This document shows, piece after piece, positions 1-18,086 of a stretch of DNA of 64,000 nt. Position 1 is the first letter of the stretch. Each line of letters begins with the position of its first letter. Location of the stretch: NCBI RefSeq assembly GCF_963422355.1, contig NC_085089.1:3209232-3273231 (forward strand), read 5' to 3'. The notes beneath the pieces were generated by a model. That model saw nothing but the letters and a program-made list of their open reading frames with translations, made no database searches and was not told where the DNA came from. Source of the DNA: Corticium candelabrum (lineage: Eukaryota > Porifera > Homoscleromorpha > Homosclerophorida > Plakinidae). The position numbers were made by a program, and so were the translations under genes.

Positions 1-94
1 GATTGCGATGGGATGTGGCTATGTTCTAAATGTTTACGCTCACTGTGTGTGTGTGCAAAGTTAATTAATTAACATACGGTAAATTGAGGACAAG

Positions 95-2667
95 GCAGGG
101 GCGTAGGAGCCGATCCGGCAGGCCCGGCGGTCGCCGGACCAATATTCAAAAAGTTGACTTTCGCCAGCGGCACAATGGTGCATACTTTCGGTTTACTGGT
201 ATAGGCGATTAAATAAATTATGTATTTACTGCAAAATGTCTACTGCCACACCAGTCTTGCCTCGGCTTTCAGACTGTTGCCTAGTGTCCTGTCTTGGTTT
301 CCCCACTGGCAAGTGGTTCTCACGTGATTTCGACTCTCAAGATGGCGGATTGCCCAGCTGCATACGTCCGTGTTGATAAGTTCCATCCACCAAAGACCTT
401 CAGATTTCCCCGTCGCGAGTTTGGATCAAAGGGCGAGACTCGTTCGTTCAAAGCAGAGTGGTGTGAAAGTTCGATTGGCTGCATTACGACGCTTCCCCTG
501 ATGCTGCGTTCTGCCACGTTTGCATGAGTGCTGAACTAAAGAAAAAGTTTCTGGCGAGCACGAAGAGAGATCATGCCTTTATCAGTAAATGATTTACTAA
601 CTGGAAGGAGGCGACGATTGCGTTCAAAAAGCATCTGGCCAGCGCTTGTCATCGCGAGGCAGTGTCCGGAATACAAGATCTACCGAAACACGTACATGAC
701 GTTGGAGAGTTGCTCGACTCTTGGCACCGCAAGGAAAAGGCACTCAATAGAGATATGTTTCGGAGAGTACTGCAGAATGTTCGCTTCCTTCTTCCTTGCT
801 TGTCAAGGTTTAGCTCTGAGAGGACACGGTGATAGTGCAGAAAGTAACTCTAGACAGCTGATGCTTTTAAGAGCATTTGACTGTGCCGAAGTTTTGGAGT
901 GGATGGATAAGAAGACAAATAAGTATACCTCTCCTGACATTCAAAATGAGCGCCTTCAGTTGATGACCTTGCACATCTTGCGGCAGGTTAGCAATAGTAT
1001 CTGTAGAAATGGCTTCTATACTATTATGGCTGATGAATGCACAGATGTAGCAAACAAGGAACAGTTTACAATCTACATTAGATGGGTGGATGACAGTCTA
1101 ACAGACCATGAGGATGTGATTGGATTGTATAATGTTGGCACCATTGATGCAAATTGTCTGGCAGTGACTATCCGAGATGTCCTTCTGCGCATGAGCTTGA
1201 AAATGACACTATGCCGTGGGCAATGCTATGACGGTGCGTCAAACATGACTGGAAGCAAGCATGGTGTTGCAACTCAACTTCAGGCAGAGGAGAGTCGAGC
1301 TGTACTAACGCATTGCTATGGGCATGCACTAAACCTGGCCATAGGAGATGCAATGAAGCAGTCTAAGATATGCAGAGATGCATTGGACACGGCATATGAA
1401 ATTTCCAAGCTGATCCGATTTTCACCAAAGCGGAATGCAGCCTTTGACCATATCAAGGTAGAAAACTCAGCAGATAATGAAGGACTGGCTGTGGGTATCA
1501 GAACATTTTGTCCAACAAGGTGGACTGTTCGTGGGGATGCCATTCAGAGTATTATTGACAACTACAATACACTCCAGCAGCTCTGGGATGAGTGACTTGA
1601 CAAGAGACTTGTTCCAGATGTCAAAGGAAGGATCATTGGTGTCAACACTCAAATGTCACAGTACTATCTTCTCTTCGGCTTGCATCTCAGCAAGAAAGTA
1701 TTACAAATTACCAACAATCTTATCCGAGCACTCCAGAAACAGTCAATGTCGGTAGCAGATGGCCAAGAAATTGCTCAGATGTCATTGGAGACCCTGAAAG
1801 GCATGCGTACTGATGAAGCATTCAGCCTCTTCTTCACTCTAGTTGGCCAGTCTTGTCAGCATGCAGGTACCAATGAGCCTGTCCTTTCCCGAAAAAGGAA
1901 AGCTCCTTCTCGACTAGAAGTAGGATCTGGAGATGGTTTTCACAGCACAACAGTTGAGGAACACTATCACTGTCAGTACTTTGAAGCCCTTGATCTGGCT
2001 ATTTCTGGCATCAGAAAGCGCTTTGATCAGCCTGGTTACGCTGTATACAAGAACCTTGAAGGGCTGCTTGTCACTGCTGCCAATCAGCAGTGCTTCCAAG
2101 CTTATTTCCAGCAAGTAACGTCATTTTACGAAGATGACTTCAAACCTGTAGAATTGGAAGCACAGTTGCTGAACCTCGGCACGTGCTTTTCAAGGAAGAA
2201 GCAGGAAGCAGTATCATTGCAAGATTGCCTGCAGTATCTTAGAAGTTTGTCGGATGGCCAGCGATCATTCTACAGTGAAGTATGCTGCTTAGCTCGTCTT
2301 ATTCTAGTAATGCCATCTACAAATGCTGTAAGTGAGCGAAGCTTTACTGCCATGAGACGTCTTAAGACATACCTACCAAACACGATGCGTCAGACAAGGC
2401 TCAATCACGTTCTGCTGCTAAGGAAAGACTGGATAGTCTGGACTTGGATATAATTGCTAATGATTTTGTCCGGGGAAATGAACACCGCCTTAGAATTTTT
2501 GGCAATTTTTAGAGGAACCAGCAAAGTCAATTATCGTAACCATGTTGTGATAATTATTTAATGACGTAAGTAACTACGCACTTTAGTTAATTGCAGTCAC
2601 GTGAGGTACACGCCCCTATAACGCGCGCTACGCTGGACCAATCCAAATTTGCTTCCTACGCCCCTGC
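95..2667 (+). mobile_element. hAT-superfamily DNA transposon, decayed full-length copy
   Basis: The ends carry matching terminal inverted repeats. The left end (from 95/96) reads CAGGGGCGTAGGA and the right end (to 2666/2667) is its reverse complement. CAGGGGCG is a common hAT terminus. The flanking 8-mers, 87-94 (AGGACAAG) and 2668-2675 (AAGACATG), match at 6 of 8 positions, compatible with an old 8-bp target duplication; this part is weak. The interior holds one transposase relic on the plus strand. The element is dead: the coding region has several frameshifts and stops. Confidence 0.85.
342..2512 (+). pseudogene. hAT transposase relic (TTF/ZMYM-type, DUF4371 and hAT C-terminal dimerisation domain)
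   Basis: Homology to TTF-type zinc-finger hAT transposases runs from the ATG at 342 to the TAG at 2510-2512, but the frame is broken. A frameshift lies near 470. An in-frame TGA near 588-590 sits in the zinc-finger region. A small insertion with frameshift lies near 780-795. TGA at 1593-1595 interrupts the catalytic part, and another frameshift lies near 2420. Readable landmarks are MADECTDV (around 1026-1050), CYDGASNM (around 1225) and HCYGHALNLA (around 1312). The C-terminal dimerisation signature NAVSERSFTAMRRLKTYL is near 2320-2375, followed after the last shift by an ending in IFGNF. In intact relatives this enzyme moves the element by cut and paste. I see no sign that this copy is maintained. 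Confidence 0.88.
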
Positions 2668-4033
<1,366 letters not shown>

Positions 4034-6337
4034 GCTTATTGCCATTGAGTGGATGTGAATATGAGCAAGAATACTAACAGTATAAAGTGATAGGGTTATA
4101 TAGGATGTCTATGAACAGTAAACTATTGTGCCAGGGCCAGTTGAGTATGCAAACCCATACTGGATATTATATAGGCGCTCACTTTCTATCACATCCACCA
4201 AGCTGCAGAACGTCTTATCTACTAGTCTAGAAGCGTTACTGCATTCTGGTTTGTTGACTGTTGTTGTTAGACGTACGTCAATTTAGGCAATAATACGTTG
4301 ATATCAACATCTCCTTTAATTAATATAATTAACTTCCAGATGAAAACATAAGGCACACTGTCATGCTGATGTATAGCCACAGCATATTGAAGCATGGCTG
4401 ATTAATTAATTAAGAAGTTTCATGTGTAAAGTTGGGAATGCCAACTTCAGTTTAGAAAGAAAATTTTACAGGTTCTAGAGTGTTTAAGGCACCACAAAAC
4501 TCACATTGGTTAAAAGGCTGTCTACACCAGGTTTGGTTAAAATTCACAGTAGTCACAATGACATCAAGTGTTTTATGTCAGATCAAGTTCATGGTATGTC
4601 AACTTTATCTTGTTCCTTGTCTCATCAGGTTGGTGTGATGTTAGATCTGGATGTGATTTCAAGTTCACGAACTGTCACATCAACTTTGACAGTGTCAGAA
4701 CAATTTGCATTGTATCATTTCAAATGAAACCACATCAAATCAAATTTTGCTTGAAGCCAGCATGCTGTCAATGGACCTTAATAAGTTAAACCTGACACAT
4801 CAATTGACCTTATCCACAGTGGTGGTAACCATATATGCATGGTTAGGACGGGTACACACAGTGAAAATCTGGTGAGAATTCTCACTACTCAGTTCTATGC
4901 ACATATACGTACTTACTGTAGCAACACAGCTATCCAGCATTTGCCGTCTGACTAAACCCATGCTTCTTTATGATGTATGCAAGATTTATCTTTCAGTTGA
5001 GCTACATTTGGTTCTATGCACATTCCTGGATAAGATACAGTCTCGCTGTTTAGTCTGACTAAGGAGGGTGTGGTGGTATCCATTCTATGGTTACCTCCAA
5101 TATTGTGCAATACTGGTGATATCTGGTTACCACCGGTGTTCTGTAACATTGGTGCATAGCAAATGCGCATTCTAGACTGCTTGAATTGCTTTATTGATTC
5201 ACTCTTTGCAAGAGTTGCATTGGGATGGAACATTGTCTACTTTAAAGGAATTTTCACGGTTGCAGAATGTCTCATTTTATATGACCATTAAGGTCACACA
5301 GTCTCACTTCATTGCTTGAAGATACTTTACTAGTTCTTACACGTACATGCATTGTACTTGTTCTACTTCTTTAGACATGGATGCGATTCAAACGTTGATT
5401 GACAATTCTAACACTGTCTTCATTTTGAATGACACATTGCACAGTTGTTTTGACGTAGGTCAAGGTTGATGTAATGGTTTGTGAGTTTGAAATCACTAGC
5501 CATAACTTTAAGTTGGCATTATGTAAATTTGAAGTGACTGGGAACACTCTTGATTCAATTAACAAAATATGAAATTGACTAAGTTTTATCTAACAGTAAC
5601 CAATTTGATGTGACAATGAACAAGCTTGAGTTGACAAACATGAACTTGATGTTTACTTGATGCAACTATGCCATGTAAATTCGACCTGATAATGGTCTAG
5701 TCACTTTAAATAGCAGGCAACAGCAGAATGACTGCAATACCATGTCATGGAGGCATTCTCTCTTAACACATTCAGAACTCATAAATTGATAAAAAGTGAC
5801 ACATTTTGCTGGTGTGAAGTTTTGCCTACTTGACCTTAGATTAGGATGGGTGTAGATGGAAATGGGTAACTGTAACCTAAGGTACCTGTTAGCTGCTCTA
5901 CTACACAAGGGGCATGTGTTAGAGTTGATAAATGCAAGTAGTTGTTGCTTTCTTGATGGAGTTGAACAATTGGTATTGTGGACATTGCTATATATAGACA
6001 CAGTATTTACTTGAACAAAAAGTAAACTACTACAGTGGAGTCATCATGCAATTATTGCGATCACTGCAAAATTGCTGTATGGACCTGAAGGAAGCAAACA
6101 AGAAGTTGACTTCTGTCATATACACCTAAATATAACGTTATAGTTTAATGATTGAAAGCTTATTATATTATAATACATATAGTATCTTTAGGGGTATTAA
6201 GTATATCAGCAATTTTACAACAACAGAGATTGTTTAGGGCTTTCTTTAGTTGAGATTCTATTGCTTACTAGCAAAGTTGAAAGGAAACTGAACATTTGCA
6301 ATGATTTTAACTGTAGTAGGAAAGCAACCAGTATTGA
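4034..6337. other. Intergenic upstream of the DUS3L-like gene
   Basis: No gene recognised. The main structure is a diverged inverted repeat with arms near 4560-4740 and 5415-5665, listed separately. A start or 5' UTR exon for the DUS3L-like gene could lie near the right end, but I cannot place it. Confidence 0.4.
4560..5665. repeat. Old inverted repeat (foldback element candidate)
   Basis: The reverse complement of about 5415-5665 aligns to about 4560-4740 with indels. Shared words in order include ATCAAGTTCATG, TGTCAACT, CTTGTTC, ACTGTTAGAT/ATGTTAGAT, GTGATTTCAA and ACATCAAC. The right arm carries roughly 70-100 extra bases. No clean ends or target duplication were found, so this may be an old foldback transposon or an inverted segmental duplication. 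Confidence 0.5.
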
Positions 6338-9300
6338 ATGGGCATTGTCTGTGTAGATTTGGATGAAGCATGTGCTACTAAATCAAAAGACCAAGAGAAT
6401 GAAGTTTGTTATGACATGGTGAAGAAACCAGTTGATGTTGTGCAGCTGCTCACTAACAAGGAGGATGGCGAAGCTGAGCCACCGAAGAAAAAGAAGCGAT
6501 TTCGAGGGACAAACAAGAAAAGACCAAGAGACGAGAAACAACTGCAACAAGAACAATTATGTCCAAGTGTAGTGCATGGAGATCCATCTCAGTGTTTTTA
6601 TGGATCTAGCTGTAAATTTAGCCACGATATCAAGGGTTACATGGCAGTGAAGTCTGTGGATTTGGGGCCAAAGTGTCCGAATTTTGAGCGTCTTGGCTTG
6701 TGTTCTTATGGTGTGACCTGCCGATTTGCATCTGCTCATCTAGGAGATGATTTTCAGAACATTGTCAATGAAGAACTTTATCAATCTTTACCTCAGCCAC
6801 AGACATGTAACCAATTACTATTTGACCTGAAATCTCAGTTAAGGAAGAGGCAAGTACCTTCTCCTAGGACAGACAAATACTTGAAGAGGCTGAATGACTT
6901 GAAGAAGCATACATACTCTGTAAAGAATGTAGAGGAAACTACGTGTGCTGACAGTGTGGCATTGGCAAATGTGTCTTTGGAGACTGAGGGTCTTGGCTGT
7001 GTGACTGATGAGGATCAGATTCGACTTCAACCTTCTGAAAAGAGGAAGTTTGACTGTCGTAACAAACTGTTTCTTGCTCCACTCACTACTGTAGGTGGTT
7101 GTAGCAATGAAAATTATCACTTATGTTTGTATTTACTCTAACTTAAACAGGTTGGCAATCTGCCATTTCGTCGAGTGTGCAAGTCGTTTGGTGCTGATGT
7201 AACATGTGGAGAAATGGCCATGTGCACTAACTTGTTGCAGGTATTATTTGTAAATATTTGATCTTGTAGCATTTTGTTGTTTGTTGTAGTGGCAGTGGTA
7301 GAGTTGTTTGTTTGTGATTATTGTTTTTGTTATTGCTGTTGTTGTTGTTGCATAGCTTATTTATTGTAGTGTTGTTGTTTTTGTTGTTGTTGTTGTTATT
7401 GTTATCTACTTGTGATATCAGTACACAGGAAACAATGCAAGTGAATCTCTGTTTACTACAATGCAGTTGCAAAGCGGTTTTGATAGTGCAAGTGTAGTTT
7501 ACACAGTTGAGATAATTTGTGTTGTCTTAATCTATATTCTTTAATTTTGTGACTGTAGAAAGTAGTCAGGGTAAATGCAGGTGGCGAATACAGGAACATT
7601 ATCTAATATGTGTTTCATTCAGACTAATACTGAAAAATGCAATTCTCAATGCTACACTTGGGCAAACATTCTTTGTGCTTTAATTAAATAGCAAGACAAT
7701 TAGATTTTATAGCCATTTCACATTATGGCTTGTTAAATGAAGGGCTTGGAGCAACAACCTGGTAACCCACATTCTGGGCTGAATTGAGTTATCATGGAGG
7801 CAACTGGTCTATCGTGTAGAATTGTGGGCATGTTGTTTTGTGGTTTACCATCATTCTGTGGTACAAGAAATCATACTAGAACAATAGCTTCTGGTTAATA
7901 TTCTAGTTGTGGTTTGGCGCAACAAACTGGTAACCCTCTCCCACGTCTTCCGGATGTTGGCATGGCTGATGCTGGTGAGTGTGATAACCATTCATGTGCA
8001 GCTCACTCAGTGGCAATGAAGTGTCAGATCGAGAAAGTGGAAACATTGTGAAGGCAGCTGGGCTAAGAACGAGCGAAAGAAGCAGCAGAACTTAGGCGCC
8101 GAGTATAAGGCCATTCTCTCCATTTGATGTCAATGGGGGTTACCAGGTTGTTGCACCAAGCACTTCGTTTGTGTGTCAAGGTTAATTAAGGCAGCTGTTG
8201 GTGTTGTTTGTCAGGGGCAAATATCTGAATGGGCTCTTCTCAGGCGGCATCGGAGCGAAGACTTATTTGGAGTGCAGATTTGTGGCTCATTTCCAGACAC
8301 AATGTGTCGATGTGCTGAACTTTTGAACCAGCATATCAATATAGATTTCATTGACATCAATGTTGGGTGTCCAATTGACCTGGTTTTTAACAAGGCTAGT
8401 CCTAAGACTCTGATTCTAGTGTCAATGCTGTTAGTTATTGACAAGTGGTTTATGTAAAGGGTGCTGGTTGTGCCTTGATGCAAAGGGCGACACGGTTTAA
8501 AGAAATTGTTGAAGGAATGAAGTCTGTACTAGATGTACCACTATCAGTCAAAATGCGTGTGGGCATTTATGATAAGCAGTGGAATGCCTGTCAGTTGGTT
8601 CCTAAGTTGAGAGACTTGGGAGTTGATTTTGTCTCGGTGAGAGGATTTTTTGTGGATGGAAGTTTCTTATTTGATTTACGTGATTTCACAGATACATGGT
8701 CGATCAAGAGAGCAGAGGTACACACAGCAAGCGAACTGGGAGTACATTGGCAAATGTGTAAAGGCTGCAGATCCAATGCCTGTCATTGGTAGACATATTG
8801 CTAGTTGTTGTGTGTAATGTACAGTATAATGTCTTGTTGTTCATTTTGCATGTAGGAAATGGTGATATATTGTCTTTTGAAGACTACAACTTGAAGCTGG
8901 AACAAAGCTCCGTTGCTGGAATTATGATTGCACGGTGAATCATGTAGGTAGGAAGGAAAAGGTAATACAACTGATGTCTTTTTTTATTGGATGCTGATAG
9001 CGGTGCACTGATCAAACCATGGTTGTTTACTGAAGTGAAGGAACAAAGGTATGTAGTTTGGAGTCGTTCTGTTAGCATGTGTGTGTGTCATTGTTTGTTT
9101 TATTAGTCTTTCATTTGTCATTTGCAATACTTGTAGAGTTTGTTATTGTTTAGGCATTGGGACATCTCAGCAAACGAGAGGCTTGACATCTTGAAAACAT
9201 ATACTGATTTTGGATTGGAGCATTGGGGTTCAGATCAGCAGGTTGTTAAAAACAGAAAAATTTGGCAACTCTTAGGCAAGTTCATATTGCTGTGATTGTA

Positions 9301-9674
9301 GGGAATCAACAAGACAAGACGTTTTCTACTAGAATGGCTCTCGTTCTTGTATAGGCAAGGCAATAGTATAATGATGAGACGTTACATCGGTTACAGTATG
9401 AGTGTTTTAGATATATTCCAGTTGGTGTATTGGAGCAGGTACCACAGCGCATCAATGAGCGTCCACCTGCGTATGTTGGTAGAAGTGACCTTGAGACGTT
9501 GATGGCTAGTTCTAGCTGCTCTGATTGGATCAAAATCAGGTTTGCTTACCTTGTTCACTCTTTCTTTGAAGTGTAATAAACACAAAATTCTCTTCTGACA
9601 GTGAGATGCTTCTTGGTCCTGTACCTCCTGACTTCTCTTTTTTACCAAAGCACAAAGCTAATTCTTACAGTTGA
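6338..9674 (+). CDS. DUS3L: tRNA-dihydrouridine(47) synthase, DUS3L-like
   Basis: The family reduces a specific uridine of tRNA to dihydrouridine, using FMN and NAD(P)H. Exons: 6338-7090, 7151-7240, 8215-8394, 8460-8636, 8692-8788, 8856-8934, 9001-9048, 9154-9241, 9302-9354, 9411-9539 and 9602-9674, giving 588 aa (vertebrate DUS3L is about 650). A lysine-rich stretch at residues 50-64 is followed by two CCCH zinc fingers (C75-C86-C92-H96 and C113-C122-C128-H134), the DUS3 hallmark. The TIM-barrel catalytic domain runs from about residue 245. It carries [26 protein letters not shown] and NVGCPIDLV with the catalytic Cys at 333, then [10 protein letters not shown], and the protein ends with KHKANSYS. 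Introns 3 and 9 use GC donors. The start is provisional: TGA directly precedes this ATG, and the acceptor-like site at 6356 would allow an upstream first exon. Confidence 0.93.
7260..7405. repeat. Imperfect GTT-rich simple repeat in DUS3L intron 2
   Basis: A run of GTT and TTG units with short interruptions. It accounts for the Asn-rich reading on the opposite strand. Confidence 0.75.
7741..8163. mobile_element. Non-autonomous DNA element (MITE) in DUS3L intron 2
   Basis: The left end (7741-7768) and the reverse complement of the right end (8135-8163) share GCTTGG.GCAACAACCTGG and TAACCC, about 25 of 28 bases. A third copy of the terminus, in left-end orientation, is at 7911-7936. The structure is therefore either two nested copies or a left end duplicated inside the element. 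No clear target duplication was found. The interior has a short decayed frame and no identifiable transposase. Confidence 0.75.
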
Positions 9675-10182
9675 TTGTCTCATATTTACTGATATATTTG
9701 TTTACGATGTTTATAACGTCCATATTGTTGTGATGTGCATTGCCAAAGCTGTAAATACCACAGTTTGTCAAGCTGTCTACTTTTGTCATTCTACTTCACC
9801 TGTTCTATAATAATCATGTGTTAGACCATGCACCAGCTTACATTTAGTACAATCTAACAACTCTATATATATTTTGTATAGTCTCTGTGAGAGATGTGAC
9901 CAAAAGGGTCTGTAGCGTTGTTGTTTACACCAATATCTATTTGCAAGCAGTAGTTCCACCAAGTGACCTAGCTAGATAACCTGCATGTTCACGCTCAGTT
10001 CTTTGATTCGTACGTAGAAGATAACACATTTGTTGCATCAGTAGCTGAAAGTTCAGTACATGCTGCATACATGTTAAACAGCTGCCACGAGTAAAGTATG
10101 ACATGTCTCTCCAGAAATTGAGAACGAGGAAATGGTCTGACCTATGACACGAACGCGCGCTAGACGCTACGGCAACGGCAAC
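9675..10182. other. Short intergenic gap between DUS3L-like and cutC-like genes
   Basis: About 508 bp between the stop of one gene and the start of the next. No further gene seen, and no canonical AATAAA near the DUS3L stop. The cutC promoter must lie here if the two genes are transcribed separately. Confidence 0.5.
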
Positions 10183-15763
<5,581 letters not shown>

Positions 15764-16825
15764 TTGTATCGACTATGGATTCTGTGATTTTGTTCAATTG
15801 TCAATGTACTAGAGTGTTTGATGAGATCTTGTCATATTCTGTTGACTGTCTAATTATATAAGACGTTCATACCTAGACATGCAAGTATGTAGACATGTTT
15901 TCCATAATAGGTATACATGATAAGCACCAAATTAAATTAACTATATACTGTTTTTCATTCGTTCAACAGTGTGGTTAAATAGCTGCCACTAAGAAAGAGG
16001 TTATGTCAAAGAAAAGAACGTATCTGAAGGAGTTCGGAGGTATAAAACCTATGCGTAGATCGACAAAGCTTGTGATTGACAAGAATGCAGTTCATCAAGC
16101 AGAGCGAATCAACGTACAGCAGCAAAATTGCCTAAAAACTCTCGGCTGCTAGCTTTTAGGTTACGGAACATGTAGCTGCTGCACAGTGTCACTAAAGTTG
16201 CGCGCTGGTCCGACGCTCGAGCACCGTTTGGCTGCATTCATAGGGGATCGCTCTGTTTCCTGTCGGGAGACACCGCCTACTAGATCCGGTCACGTCCTTG
16301 GTACATGTGTACTGTACCTTGGTATTTGCAATTGCAAATCAGCACGGCATCTATACCAAAGAAGAAATGAAGTATGACACGCACAACACAAGTCGACATA
16401 CCCATGCCACTAACTTTGGGTTCAGTCCGCGAAACAATGAATCTCCTGCGTTTGTCAACAACTTTCTACTCTAGATAACATCCGCTCTCGTGACAATTAT
16501 ACCGCCCACATTCGTCTTGAGAGCGTGTCACACCGGGCGTAGACGTATAGTGCACAACGCGGCCGCTGTTCACACCGGTCATAATCATGATTAGCGTAAC
16601 ACCATTCTAGAGAGTAGCATTACAATCGCACTATAGCCAGACCCTTCCTGCCTCTAGAAAGAGCGTAAAGATTTAGGTGTTTCTGTGTTGGCTGGCGACG
16701 TCTAGCGTAGTACTCTCGTGAGACTAATTACTCGACATCAGTATTTGTAATTGTATTTGAATATTTACGCTAACATACATACTATACAGTCTAAGTGAAA
16801 CATTATCTAATATTTCAGAACACAT
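15764..16825. other. Intergenic downstream of CUTC
   Basis: No gene recognised. At 16630-16660 the words TATAGCCAGACCCTTCC and TGCC match the terminus of the Mutator-like element at 37411, so a small fragment of that family may lie here. Confidence 0.4.
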
Positions 16826-17253
16826 GGATCTAAATATCATCTACACTGTAACAGAACTCCCGTAGACGCTGCTTAGAACTAGAGACTTCAGAGACTATTC
16901 TTAGCCTACATGGAAGAGAATTCCAGAACTCTTGAGCACGATAAAATGAAGACTGCCGAAGTGCTTCAGTGTTTGGATTAGGCATATGTAGTCCTGATTG
17001 AGTAAGACGAGTGTGATAATGATGATTTTCAAGTGAGTGATACCGGAAGTTGACACTGTTATCTAAGAGCTAGAGAATGTAGACACCGGTGAGCGCGTGT
17101 ACCTAGGTAGAAAGAGTGTCTGGCCTGATGTGATTGGAGACCAAATTTAGAGAAGACAGAAGACATATTTCTAGTAGATTCCCTTGGTTTCAGGCCAGAA
17201 AGTACTCTCAAAAACCTTTTTTCAATTCTCTTGATCAGGGCAGGTGGCAACAA
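16826..17253 (-). pseudogene. Non-LTR retrotransposon C-terminal fragment (minus strand)
   Basis: On the minus strand, 17253 to about 17060 reads PPALIKRIEKRFLRVLSGL and LHSLALR. After stops or a frameshift, about 17040 to 16830 reads NHHYHTRLTQSGLHMPNP, SSFYRAQEFWNSLP and VSEVSSSKQRLREF, with a stop. The pattern H-x-x-H-x-TR, then FYRAQEFWNSLP, then a final short helix is the usual C-terminus after the reverse transcriptase in many invertebrate non-LTR elements. It is 5'-truncated and inactive. Confidence 0.7.
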
Positions 17254-18086
17254 TTTACAGGATCGGTATCTAAACTATTGAAAAATCCGGGCCTCAGGTA
17301 AGAAAATGGTCACATGACATAATATGTTACCAGTCCTCCTGGCAAAAATCACGTGCCAAAACAGGTGGAGCGCGCGCGAGGAGGAGGACTGGGTGTGCAC
17401 ACTGGTCGTGTGTCCACACTCCTCCTCGGGGTATCTACTGTCTATTCCCCGTAAGTGTGAACTCGGCAGTGAGTAATGAAGGAGAGGTCACACCAGGTGT
17501 GCTCATTAGAGCACTAGGAGCTGCTCCAGTTGGACCATGTTACACCAATTATCTTCAATGGTTCCAGTTCATCCGTTGGTCTTACAAGATAATTGGATAA
17601 TAACCATTGCTCCACCCGTTTGTCTTTGATATGCAAAAGTATTATTTTTTGTTTCGTTTGTAGGAAGGACTTAGATAATTTAATAAACGGAAATGTCAGA
17701 CCTAGCGGTTTCTAACGATACCAAGATCATCGCGAAAGTCCAAAAAACAGCGGAGATATTGATGTTTTTCAAAGTTCACACTTACGGGGAACAGACAGTA
17801 GTGATTATGATTATTCATGTGCCAAATGCTCGGTAGTCGCATATCGCTAACGTGACGGTTAATTGGTATTGCATAAACCATTCTGTCATAGCGCGACTAA
17901 TTACCTTCAAGATGCATATAGGCGAAGGGTTTGCACTTCTAGTGCTTCTTCATTATTCATGTGCCAAACGCTAGGTGGTCCCATTGTCCTACTGGTAGGT
18001 TACACATAGCTAAGGTTGTCTAGATTGTCCGTTGGTGACGGCTGTTGCAAGTTCCGTAGCTACTCCAGAAAAGATATCTCCTCAAC
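17254..18086. other. Upstream region of the amino-acid transporter gene
   Basis: No gene. A direct repeat, ATTATTCATGTGCCAAA followed by GCT and GGT-GTC, occurs near 17811 and 17953. A minus-strand motif GAAGAAGCACT-loop-AGTGCAAACC lies near 17931-17960 and recurs elsewhere in the window (see findings). The transporter promoter should lie here, but I see no certain core element. Confidence 0.4.

Noticed and set aside
8395-8450. GT donor at 8419 for DUS3L intron 3
   Set aside because: It would insert eight residues into the conserved [16 protein letters not shown] segment; the GC donor at 8395 preserves it.
17330-17400. AGTCCTCCT / AGGAGGAGGACT inverted words upstream of the transporter
   Set aside because: Arms of only about 10 bp in low-complexity sequence, not distinguishable from chance.
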